Source of the DNA: Chloroflexota bacterium
Lineage (GTDB): Bacteria > Chloroflexota > Limnocylindria > Limnocylindrales > CSP1-4
Reading direction: 5' to 3'
Assembly: GCA_030271555.1 (NCBI GenBank)
Contig: JARXKQ010000078.1
Span: 1 to 6,080, forward strand
Length of the DNA: 6,080 nucleotides
A model generated the notes under the pieces. That model worked only from the letters and a program-made list of their open reading frames with translations. It searched no databases and had not been told where the DNA came from. Positions within the stretch are counted from its first letter, which is position 1; every line of letters starts with the position of its first letter. Both the position numbers and the translations under genes were made by a program. This document shows, piece by piece, positions 1 to 6,080 of this stretch.

Positions 1-1
1 G

Positions 2-787
2 GTCTACACGCGCACCGCGGTCATCGATCAGCTGTTCAGCTACGGCACCGTGCCCACCGCGGACACGCCGCTGCTGCTGGGGTGGCGCAGCGGTTCAGTG
101 GTCAATGTCGATCTCTATGGGGAGACACCCAACCGCGTGGGCGACGCGCTCTACATCATTTCGCTGGGCATCAGCCTCGACGCCAACCAGGTTTTCGCCA
201 ATCAATCGATGCGCCGCACGGTCGTCGCGACAGACGCGAGCCAGGCGTGGGGCGATCAGAACGGCCTATACCTGTCGCACGGCACGATGACCGTCGAGAA
301 CCGGCCCATCTCGTTCAGTGGCACCTTCAACGCGTCACTGCTGGAGATCGCGCTAACCCAGGGCGACATCACGAGCCTCATTGGCAAGGGCGGGTTCATC
401 GAGCCGCTCCCCGCGGACGAGCAGCCCGACCAGGCCGACCCGGCGACCAACGGATCAGCCCAGCCAACCCCCACGCCCGACCCGAACGCCACACTTGATC
501 CCAACGCCACCCCAATCCCACCGGGTAAGCCGGGCGGAGGCCCGGTTCCCGCACCCATGCCGTTCGGCCTTCCGGCACTGCAGCTGTTCGACCACGTCAG
601 TCAGCTGTGGGTCGAGTTCCCGGCCTTCAACCCGTCAGTGCCGCACCGGATCAGCAATCCTGAGCGCTACGTGGACAATGCCGGCACGGTGCTCATGCGC
701 TTCGTCAATCGTGCTGAGGCAGGCCAGTTCGGCGAGGAGCAGGTCTACTTCCAGCTCGCGACTCGGATCGAAGGCACGATCGAATGA
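2..787 (+). CDS. C-terminal part of a probable extracytoplasmic protein of unknown function (5' end outside window)
   Basis: The frame is open from the window edge, so the 261 visible residues are the C-terminal part of a longer protein. A GTG at 50 is in frame but has no ribosome binding site and is probably an internal valine. The visible part has three zones. Residues 1-135 are beta-rich in appearance with no membrane helix. Residues 136-188 are a low-complexity linker rich in Pro, Thr, Asn and Gly, with the unit DPNAT twice. Residues 189-261 are a compact C-terminal domain with WVEF, NPERYVD and VLMRFVNR segments. The linker and the lack of hydrophobic segments suggest this part lies outside the cytoplasm. 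The family is not recognised. The stop overlaps the ATPase start by 4 nt (ATGA), so it belongs to the same operon and may act with the exporter. The reading frame is secure, the location is inferred and the function is unknown. Confidence 0.85.
   Translation, partial: VYTRTAVIDQLFSYGTVPTADTPLLLGWRSGSVVNVDLYGETPNRVGDALYIISLGISLDANQVFANQSMRRTVVATDASQAWGDQNGLYLSHGTMTVENRPISFSGTFNASLLEIALTQGDITSLIGKGGFIEPLPADEQPDQADPATNGSAQPTPTPDPNATLDPNATPIPPGKPGGGPVPAPMPFGLPALQLFDHVSQLWVEFPAFNPSVPHRISNPERYVDNAGTVLMRFVNRAEAGQFGEEQVYFQLATRIEGTIE
407..565 (+). other. Pro/Thr/Asn-rich interdomain linker in the first gene
   Basis: The encoded segment is dominated by Pro, Thr, Ala, Asn and Gly, contains PTPTPDP and two copies of DPNAT, and ends in a Gly-Pro-rich stretch. 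Such linkers typically separate folded domains of exported proteins, and Thr-Pro-rich versions are common in Chloroflexota surface proteins. This is the main sequence clue to lineage and to location outside the cytoplasm. Confidence 0.6.
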
Positions 788-1737
788 GCATCGCGGTTCG
801 AACCGACGGTCTCACCAAGCGCTACGGGCGCAGCACCGCCGTCGCCGGCGTCCAGCTCGAGATCGAATCGGGCGAGATCTTTGGCCTGGTAGGCCCTAAC
901 GGCGCGGGCAAGACAACGACGCTGCGCATGCTCGCCACGCTGCTCCCGCCGACCGCGGGCGACGCCGAGATAGGCGGCCATTCAGTGCGGCGCGACCCTG
1001 ACGGGGTACGGACCGTGATCGGCTACATGCCCGACACCTTCGGCGTCTACGACGACATGCGCGTGTGGGAATACCTCGACTTCTTCGGGCGCTGCTACGG
1101 CATGACAGCCGCGCGGCGTCGCCAGATGATCGGCGACCTGCTCGAGCTGGTCGATCTCGCCGACAAGAAGGGCGAGTACGTGCAGGACCTGAGCCGCGGC
1201 ATGCAGCAGCGGCTGTGCCTTGCCCACGCCCTCGTCCACGACCCGCAGGTGCTGCTGCTCGACGAGCCGGCGTCAGGTCTCGATCCGCGCGCCCGCGTCG
1301 AGCTGCGCGAGCTCTTGCGCGAGCTGCGCGCCCTGGGCAAGACGATCCTGATCAGTAGCCACATCCTGCCTGAGCTCGAAGAGCTATGCACCAGCGTCGC
1401 GATCATCGACCACGGCCGGTTGCTCGCCAGCGGCCGCGTCGAGGACATCGCCGATCGCTTCCGTGTTGGCGGCGTGTACCGCGCGAACGTCCTGGGCAGC
1501 GACGAGAAGGTGGGCCACGCGGAGCAGATCTTCGCCGGATTGAAGGACGTCGTTTCGGTCGTGCGGCGGCCGGGCGGATTGCTCGAATTGGCGCTGCGCG
1601 GCGACGAGAACACGGCCGCGACCGTACTTTCTGGCGCAATCCGCGGCGGGGTCAAGCTGTCCAGCTTCGCGCCGGCCGCGAGCGATCTCGAAGAGCTGTT
1701 CCTGCAGATCACCAATACACCGGAGGTACACGCATGA
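784..1737 (+). CDS. ABC transporter ATP-binding protein, ABC-2 exporter type
   Basis: This 317-residue protein is a single nucleotide-binding domain that hydrolyses ATP on the cytoplasmic face and should power the permease encoded next. Walker A is GPNGAGKTT at residues 37-45. The Q-loop region reads IGYMPD (79-84), with Asp where many ABC proteins have Gln. The signature is LSRGM (136-140) instead of LSGGQ. Walker B is VLLLDEP (156-162) with catalytic Glu161, the D-loop is SGLD (164-167) and the switch His is H193. Residues from about 220 form a roughly 100-residue C-terminal extension ending in DLEELFLQIT, typical of ABC-2 exporter ATPases. The start at 784 overlaps the preceding stop (ATGA); GAAGG at 770-774 is a modest ribosome binding site. 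The 3' end overlaps the permease start. The ABC-2 assignment is firm. The substrate is unknown; export of a lipid, peptide or polysaccharide, or a role in gliding or envelope function, are all possible. Confidence 0.95.
   Translation: MSIAVRTDGLTKRYGRSTAVAGVQLEIESGEIFGLVGPNGAGKTTTLRMLATLLPPTAGDAEIGGHSVRRDPDGVRTVIGYMPDTFGVYDDMRVWEYLDFFGRCYGMTAARRRQMIGDLLELVDLADKKGEYVQDLSRGMQQRLCLAHALVHDPQVLLLDEPASGLDPRARVELRELLRELRALGKTILISSHILPELEELCTSVAIIDHGRLLASGRVEDIADRFRVGGVYRANVLGSDEKVGHAEQIFAGLKDVVSVVRRPGGLLELALRGDENTAATVLSGAIRGGVKLSSFAPAASDLEELFLQITNTPEVHA
1722..1726 (+). promoter_or_regulatory. Ribosome binding site of the ABC permease gene
   Basis: GGAGG lies inside the end of the ATPase gene, 7 nt before the ATG at 1734. 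It fixes the permease start at 1734 and argues against the much earlier in-frame ATG at 1386. Confidence 0.8.
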
Positions 1738-3089
1738 CCGCGCTCGCGGCCGGCCTCGCGCAACGGGGTGGTCGCATCGGCGGCCGCGTCGGACACGCCC
1801 TGGGCCGTTTCTGGTCGGGCATCAGTGCGGTATCGATCAAGGAGCTGCGCGGCCGCATGCGCGGCCGGCGCGCGTTCGTCGTCCTGACGATCTACCTGCT
1901 GCTCCTGGGCCTCTTCGCTTTCGCGATCTACGTCTATCTCAAGCAGCAGGCCGCGACCACGCTCATCAACAACGGCTTTGGCAACGGCTTCCCGCCGCCC
2001 GACTTTGGCGGTTTCCCCGGAACCGGCCAGACGCTCGGCAACGGCACGGCGCTGTCCGCGGGCATAGGCCACGGCATCTTCGGCGGCCTGCTCATCCTCG
2101 AGACGCTGCTCGTGCTCGTCCTCGCGCCGGCATTCACGACGGGCGCGATCTCGCTCGAGCGTGAGAAGCAGACGCTCGACCTGCTCGTCACGACGCCGCT
2201 CTCGACGCTGGGCATTGTCATCGGCAAGCTGTTCAGCGCGCTGGTCTACGTATTCCTTCTGATCATCGCGTCGATCCCGCTGGCGAGCCTCGTCTTTGTT
2301 TTCGGCGCCGTGGGCCCGGACGATCTCGTGCGGGCGTACCTTTTCCTGTTCGCGCTCGCCTTCGGCATGGGCGCTCTTGGACTGTTCGTGTCAGCGCTGG
2401 TTCGGCGCACCCAAACAGCGACGGTGTTGACGTTCGTGCTGGTGCTCGTGCTGTCAATCGGTACCGCAGCCGCCCACCAGTTCTGGCAGGTCGCGGCACG
2501 CTCCACTTCGTCGTCGAGCGGCCTTCTGTTGACGTCGCGTTCAGGCCGCGCGCCTGAAGCCCTGCTGTGGCTCAACCCGTTCGTGGCCGATCTCGACATG
2601 GTGTGCGCCACGGCGCCGGACACCTATCACCTGTCGTGCGAGTACGTGAGCGGCGTCACCGGCCGGCCCTACTTCGGCTCGCCGACCAACACCCAGACAT
2701 TCCCCGGCGTCCTCAAGGGCGCGCCCGTCCCTTCGGTCCCCTTCCGCGGCGGCGGCGGCGTGATCGTCAATGACAGCGGTGCTGGGGTGGCCCCGGAGAC
2801 AGCCCCGCCCGTGCCTGTAGCGGGGGTCGACTGCGCGCCCAACGTGCGCTGCGCGATGCCGCCGGAGACCGGCGCCAACCAGGCGCTGTCCTTCGGCTTC
2901 CCGCGCGACACCTTCTGGCCCAAGAGTGCGACCGCGTTCCTCGTCCTGGGCGTCGTTCTCACGTTGCTTGCCTCGCAACTTGTTTCGCCCACTCGGCGTC
3001 TACGTATCTCGCGCCCCAAGTTCAGGCGCCCGCAGCCGCCCAAGACCATCGAACCTGACGAGCCCGTCGCCGTGGAGAACGCGTCATGA
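1734..3089 (+). CDS. ABC-2 type transporter permease
   Basis: This 451-residue integral membrane protein is the probable partner of the upstream ATPase. Six hydrophobic segments are visible at about residues 47-69, 113-133, 166-190, 200-224, 229-247 and 399-417. The cytoplasmic segment after helix 2 carries the ABC-2 hallmark ISLEREKQTLDLLVTTPLS (139-157), a coupling region seen in this permease family. A Gly/Pro-rich loop (70-112) separates helices 1 and 2. A large loop of about 150 residues (250-397) separates helices 5 and 6 and is predicted to lie outside; it contains Cys291, Cys302, Cys367 and Cys373. The C-terminus is short and basic, then acidic. The ATG at 1734 is preceded by GGAGG and overlaps the ATPase stop; the frame extends back to 1386, but that start would overlap the ATPase gene by 352 nt. 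The 3' end overlaps the next gene by 4 nt. Helix boundaries are estimated by eye. Confidence 0.92.
   Translation: MTALAAGLAQRGGRIGGRVGHALGRFWSGISAVSIKELRGRMRGRRAFVVLTIYLLLLGLFAFAIYVYLKQQAATTLINNGFGNGFPPPDFGGFPGTGQTLGNGTALSAGIGHGIFGGLLILETLLVLVLAPAFTTGAISLEREKQTLDLLVTTPLSTLGIVIGKLFSALVYVFLLIIASIPLASLVFVFGAVGPDDLVRAYLFLFALAFGMGALGLFVSALVRRTQTATVLTFVLVLVLSIGTAAAHQFWQVAARSTSSSSGLLLTSRSGRAPEALLWLNPFVADLDMVCATAPDTYHLSCEYVSGVTGRPYFGSPTNTQTFPGVLKGAPVPSVPFRGGGGVIVNDSGAGVAPETAPPVPVAGVDCAPNVRCAMPPETGANQALSFGFPRDTFWPKSATAFLVLGVVLTLLASQLVSPTRRLRISRPKFRRPQPPKTIEPDEPVAVENAS
3074..3077 (+). promoter_or_regulatory. Ribosome binding site of the Gly-Gln repeat protein gene
   Basis: GGAG lies 8 nt before the ATG at 3086, inside the end of the permease gene. 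Together with the ATGA overlap at 3086-3089 it supports this start and coupled translation. Confidence 0.65.
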
Positions 3090-4888
3090 GTCTTGACCCG
3101 CAACTGCTCGACATCCGCCGATCGCTGGCTCGTTTCCGCCGCCGCGTGTGGCTGCGCCGCATCGTCCGCGACGGCACGCTCATCCTCGCCGCGGTCGTCG
3201 TCGCCGAGCTCATCATCGCGGTCGTCGCCCGGCTGATGCCCTTCCAGTGGCACGCCATCTCGTCGGTCGCGGTCATCGCACTGGGTGTCGTGGCGCTGTT
3301 GATCGACGCGATCCGCGTCCGCCCCACGCTGGCTGAGGCCGCACTGGCGGTCGACTCGGAGGACGGCCTGGCCGATCGGGTCTCCACTGCCCTGTCGCTG
3401 GCCACCACGTCGCCCGACCTGGCGTCTGACGAACCCATTGCGAACGATGGCACCGACTCGGAGCCGACCACTTACGCGCGCATGGTCCGCCTGCAGCGGC
3501 GCGACGCGCTGGCTTATCTCAACTCGGCCGATCCGCGCGGTTTGCGCATCCCGCTGCCGCGCAAGCAGAGCGCGACATCAGTGCTCGCCGCGCTGTTGCT
3601 CGTGCCGGCGCTGCTGCTGCCCAACATTCAGAACGACATCCTCAACCAGCGTGAGCAGCAGCGCGCATCCGCTGAGAACCAGGCGCAGCGCCTCGATGAG
3701 ACGGCCGATCGGCTCAATGAGGGCCGCACGGCGCCAGATCCGCGCGTGGACATCGCCCAGGAGCTGCGCGACCTCGCCCAGCAGCTGCGCGACCACCCGG
3801 AAGACCTGCAGGCCAACCTGGCGCGGCTCGGCTCGCTCGAGGACGCGCTCCGGTCGCGCATCGATCCTGCCAATGAACAACGAGCTGCCGCGGTCACGTC
3901 GCTCTCGCGCTCCCTGAGCCGTTCCTCTACCGGCAGCGACAGCAATCCGCAGGGCAACCCCCAACAGACCCAGCAAGACCTCAAGGACCTCGCCAACCGC
4001 CTCCCGCAGATGACCGATCAGCAGCGCCAGGAGCTGGCGCGCGAGCTTTCACAACAGGACTCGACGGCGCGGCAGGCCGGCGGCGACGCACAGACTGCCC
4101 TTGCCGACGCGGTCCGCGCCATCCAGAGCGGCGACAGCCAGGCCGCGACCGACGCGCTCAATCGACTTGGCGACGCGCTGGCGCGCGCGCAGGAGCAGAC
4201 CGATCTCAATCGCGACGTCGCGCGCGCGGCGTCGGACCTGCAGCAGGCACGACGCGATCTGGCCAACGCCGGCCAGCAGGGTCAGCAGGGCCAAGGCCAG
4301 GGCCAGCAGCCGGGACAGAGCCCCGGCCCGGGCCAGGGTCAAGGCCAGCAGCCGGGACAGAGCCCGGGTCAGGGTCAAGGCCAAGGTCAAGGCCAAGGTC
4401 AGGGTCAGGGTCAAGGCCAGGGTCAAGGCCAAGGTCAGGGTCAAGGCCAAGGTCAGGGTCAAGGCCAAGGTCAGGGTCAAGGCCAGGGCCAGGGACAGGG
4501 ACAGGGCCAGGGCTCGCTCGGCGGCGGCGGTTCGAATGCCCGTTACCTGGGTAGCGGCAACGGCGGTCAGTCGGGCTTCCGCGGCCCCACCAACGGCAAC
4601 CGCCAGTTCGGCACCGGCAACCTCGACAGCGTCTATGCCGACTTCAATCGGCTGGGCCTGCCCGGTGATCCGTCGTACATCCCCGGCACCGGTGGCGACG
4701 GCCAGGTCCAGCAGGGGCAGGGCCAGGGCCAGGGCACCGACAACCAGTCGGAGGTTCCGTACACCAGCGTTTTCCAGGACTTCTACGACTTCGCGATCAC
4801 CAGCCTGGATCGATCGTACGTCCCGCTCGACGTCAAGGACTACGTGCGCGACTACTTCAGCTCGCTCAACCCCGGCGCGGGGCAGTAG
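3086..4888 (+). CDS. Membrane-anchored coiled-coil protein with a Gly-Gln repeat tail (possibly DUF4175-like)
   Basis: This 600-residue protein starts with a basic segment (11-28) followed by two membrane helices (about 30-50 and 56-75). A polar region (76-163) carries a conserved-looking LAEAALAVDSEDGLADRVS stretch (82-100), and a third helix spans about 164-180. Residues 183-390 are long, charged, Gln-rich helices that look like coiled coil. Residues 396-476 are the Gly-Gln tract. A Gly/Asn-rich stretch follows, and the protein ends in a conserved-looking helix (about 552-595) with SYVPLDVKDYVRDYFSSL. By the positive-inside rule, residues 76-163 should be cytoplasmic and 181-600 outside. 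Three N-terminal helices plus a long coiled coil beside moxR resembles the DUF4175-type proteins of MoxR clusters, but this is from memory and unconfirmed. A structural or scaffold role between exporter, MoxR and envelope is inferred. Length of the repeat tract may vary between strains. Confidence 0.88.
   Translation: MSLDPQLLDIRRSLARFRRRVWLRRIVRDGTLILAAVVVAELIIAVVARLMPFQWHAISSVAVIALGVVALLIDAIRVRPTLAEAALAVDSEDGLADRVSTALSLATTSPDLASDEPIANDGTDSEPTTYARMVRLQRRDALAYLNSADPRGLRIPLPRKQSATSVLAALLLVPALLLPNIQNDILNQREQQRASAENQAQRLDETADRLNEGRTAPDPRVDIAQELRDLAQQLRDHPEDLQANLARLGSLEDALRSRIDPANEQRAAAVTSLSRSLSRSSTGSDSNPQGNPQQTQQDLKDLANRLPQMTDQQRQELARELSQQDSTARQAGGDAQTALADAVRAIQSGDSQAATDALNRLGDALARAQEQTDLNRDVARAASDLQQARRDLANAGQQGQQGQGQGQQPGQSPGPGQGQGQQPGQSPGQGQGQGQGQGQGQGQGQGQGQGQGQGQGQGQGQGQGQGQGQGQGQGQGSLGGGGSNARYLGSGNGGQSGFRGPTNGNRQFGTGNLDSVYADFNRLGLPGDPSYIPGTGGDGQVQQGQGQGQGTDNQSEVPYTSVFQDFYDFAITSLDRSYVPLDVKDYVRDYFSSLNPGAGQ
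4271..4513 (+). repeat. Gly-Gln-encoding tandem repeat (6-nt unit, 18-nt higher-order unit)
   Basis: The tract encodes residues 396-476 of the membrane protein. From 4367 it is an uninterrupted series of 24 six-base units of consensus GGYCAR plus a final GGC, all reading Gly-Gln. Within it, an 18-nt unit (GGTCAA GGCCAA GGTCAG) occurs in three perfect head-to-tail copies at 4421-4474. The 5' part holds a second, longer repeat: a 23-nt block at 4301-4323 recurs at 4343-4365, a period of 42 nt or 14 residues (QQPGQSPG motif). Perfect copies imply recent expansion by slippage or unequal recombination. Confidence 0.95.
4486..4512 (+). other. G-quadruplex motif in the Gly-Gln tract
   Basis: Five GGG runs at 4486, 4492, 4498, 4504 and 4510 are separated by exactly 3-nt spacers. 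This meets the canonical G3+N1-7 definition with one run to spare. It is on the coding strand, so it is also present in the mRNA. Folding in the cell is not shown by sequence. Confidence 0.7.
4714..4734 (+). other. Second G-quadruplex motif, downstream of the Gly-Gln tract
   Basis: Four guanine runs at 4714-4717, 4720-4722, 4726-4728 and 4732-4734 have spacers of 2 to 3 nt, again on the coding strand. They encode a short second Gly-Gln stretch, so they share codon origin with the main tract. Confidence 0.65.
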
Positions 4889-4892
4889 GAGG
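4887..4892 (+). promoter_or_regulatory. Strong ribosome binding site of the MoxR gene, overlapping the upstream stop codon
   Basis: AGGAGG is a full match to the Shine-Dalgarno consensus and lies 8 nt before the ATG at 4901. Its first two bases are the last two of the TAG stop (4886-4888) of the Gly-Gln protein. It is the strongest ribosome binding site in the window, which suggests MoxR is made in greater amounts than the genes joined by 4-nt overlaps. Confidence 0.85.
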
Positions 4893-4900
4893 CAGTCACG

Positions 4901-5914
<1,014 letters not shown>

Positions 5915-5940
5915 CCATGGCGCGGGCCAGCATTCATGCC

Positions 5941-5959
5941 CGGGCTGCGGGGCAGCCCG
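5941..5959 (+). terminator. Hairpin after the MoxR gene, probable operon end
   Basis: CGGGCTGC (5941-5948) and GCAGCCCG (5952-5959) form a perfect 8-bp stem with a GGG loop, beginning 26 nt after the MoxR stop. No T run follows, so it is not a classical intrinsic terminator; U-less hairpins of this kind are plausible terminators or 3' end stabilisers in GC-rich genomes. If a convergent gene ends at 5993, the hairpin sits between the two stops and could serve both directions. Confidence 0.5.
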
Positions 5960-5992
5960 CCTTCGCGTCGGCCATATCGTCACAGGGCGGTC

Positions 5993-6079
5993 TTACTGCC
6001 CGAGGACCGCGCCTCCGTGCAGGATTCGTGCACACTTTTGCCGCAGAAAGCCCGAATCGGCCAGGATCGCGGCCTTTAA
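5993..6079 (-). CDS. Possible C-terminal end of a convergent gene (partial, tentative)
   Basis: Reading the minus strand from the window edge, one frame gives 28 residues before a TAA stop at 5995-5993, ending in CARILHGGAVLGQ. Codon third positions are about 70 percent G or C (20 of 28) and the residue mix looks protein-like. This is too short for proof. One rare-looking TTA codon and the general scarcity of stops in GC-rich DNA weaken the case. The family is not recognised. If real, it is the tail of a gene convergent with the operon and would explain the hairpin at 5941-5959. Confidence 0.25.
   Translation of the reverse strand, partial: LKAAILADSGFLRQKCARILHGGAVLGQ
6017..6039 (+). terminator. 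Weak hairpin followed by four T
   Basis: GTGCA (6017-6021) pairs with TGCAC (6029-6033) around a 7-nt loop, and TTTT follows at 6036-6039. The 5-bp stem is short, so termination would be inefficient. It could act as a back-up terminator for the operon, or be chance inside a convergent gene. Confidence 0.2.
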
Positions 6080-6080
6080 G

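Noticed and set aside
50..52. GTG as the true start of the first gene
   Set aside because: The frame is open upstream to the window edge, no Shine-Dalgarno sequence precedes it, and the sequence before it reads as normal protein.
1386..1733. An earlier in-frame ATG that would lengthen the permease by 116 residues
   Set aside because: The extension lies wholly inside the ATPase gene, is Arg-rich and non-membrane, and lacks a binding site. The ATG at 1734 has GGAGG and the operon's typical ATGA overlap.
1095..2072. A 325-codon minus-strand open frame opposite the ATPase and permease
   Set aside because: The plus strand has clear ABC motifs throughout; the antisense product is Arg/Ser-rich, low complexity and matches no family I know.
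4271..4513. CRISPR array
   Set aside because: The repeat unit is 6 to 18 nt with no unique spacers and is translated as one continuous Gly-Gln tract.
5936..6079. A 47-codon plus-strand frame downstream of MoxR
   Set aside because: It begins within 5 nt of the terminator-like hairpin, has no ribosome binding site, and its Arg/Pro-rich product looks random.
5917..6080. Plus-strand frame starting 2 nt after the MoxR stop and open to the window edge
   Set aside because: It has no ribosome binding site, weak third-position GC bias and a hairpin within it, and the product resembles no family, including DUF58.

Overview
The window is a dense, GC-rich, single-direction gene cluster. Five consecutive plus-strand genes fill positions 2 to 5914 with almost no intergenic DNA. 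They are the C-terminal part of a secreted or membrane-anchored protein of unknown function, an ABC transporter ATPase, its ABC-2 type permease, a three-helix membrane protein with a long coiled coil and a Gly-Gln repeat tail, and a MoxR-family AAA+ ATPase. The high GC content, the Thr-Pro-rich linker in the first protein and the gene order suggest a Chloroflexota-like bacterium. That taxonomic call is an inference from style and not a proof.

Layout: gene 1 (2-787, 5' end outside the window) overlaps the ABC ATPase (784-1737) by 4 nt (ATGA). The ATPase overlaps the permease (1734-3089) in the same way, and the permease overlaps the Gly-Gln protein (3086-4888) in the same way. The MoxR gene (4901-5914) follows after 12 nt. 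A full AGGAGG ribosome binding site for it begins inside the stop codon of the preceding gene. The layout indicates one polycistronic mRNA with translational coupling. No promoter is visible inside the window, so it should lie upstream of position 1.

The last 166 nt hold no clear plus-strand gene. A perfect 8-bp hairpin lies 26 nt after the MoxR stop, with two weaker hairpins beyond it. A minus-strand frame that is open to the window edge and stops at 5993-5995 could be the tail of a convergent gene.

How the genes may work together: the ATPase and permease form an ABC-2 exporter or ABC-type membrane machine. MoxR proteins are AAA+ chaperones that remodel or help mature partner proteins, often membrane or von Willebrand factor A-domain partners encoded beside them. 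The Gly-Gln protein is predicted to expose only a small loop to the cytoplasm and a roughly 420-residue tail outside, so it could link the cytoplasmic ATPases to the cell envelope. No substrate can be read from the sequence. The most unusual sequence feature is the Gly-Gln tract: a 6-nt repeat with an 18-nt higher-order unit, and two canonical G-quadruplex motifs in or near it on the coding strand.
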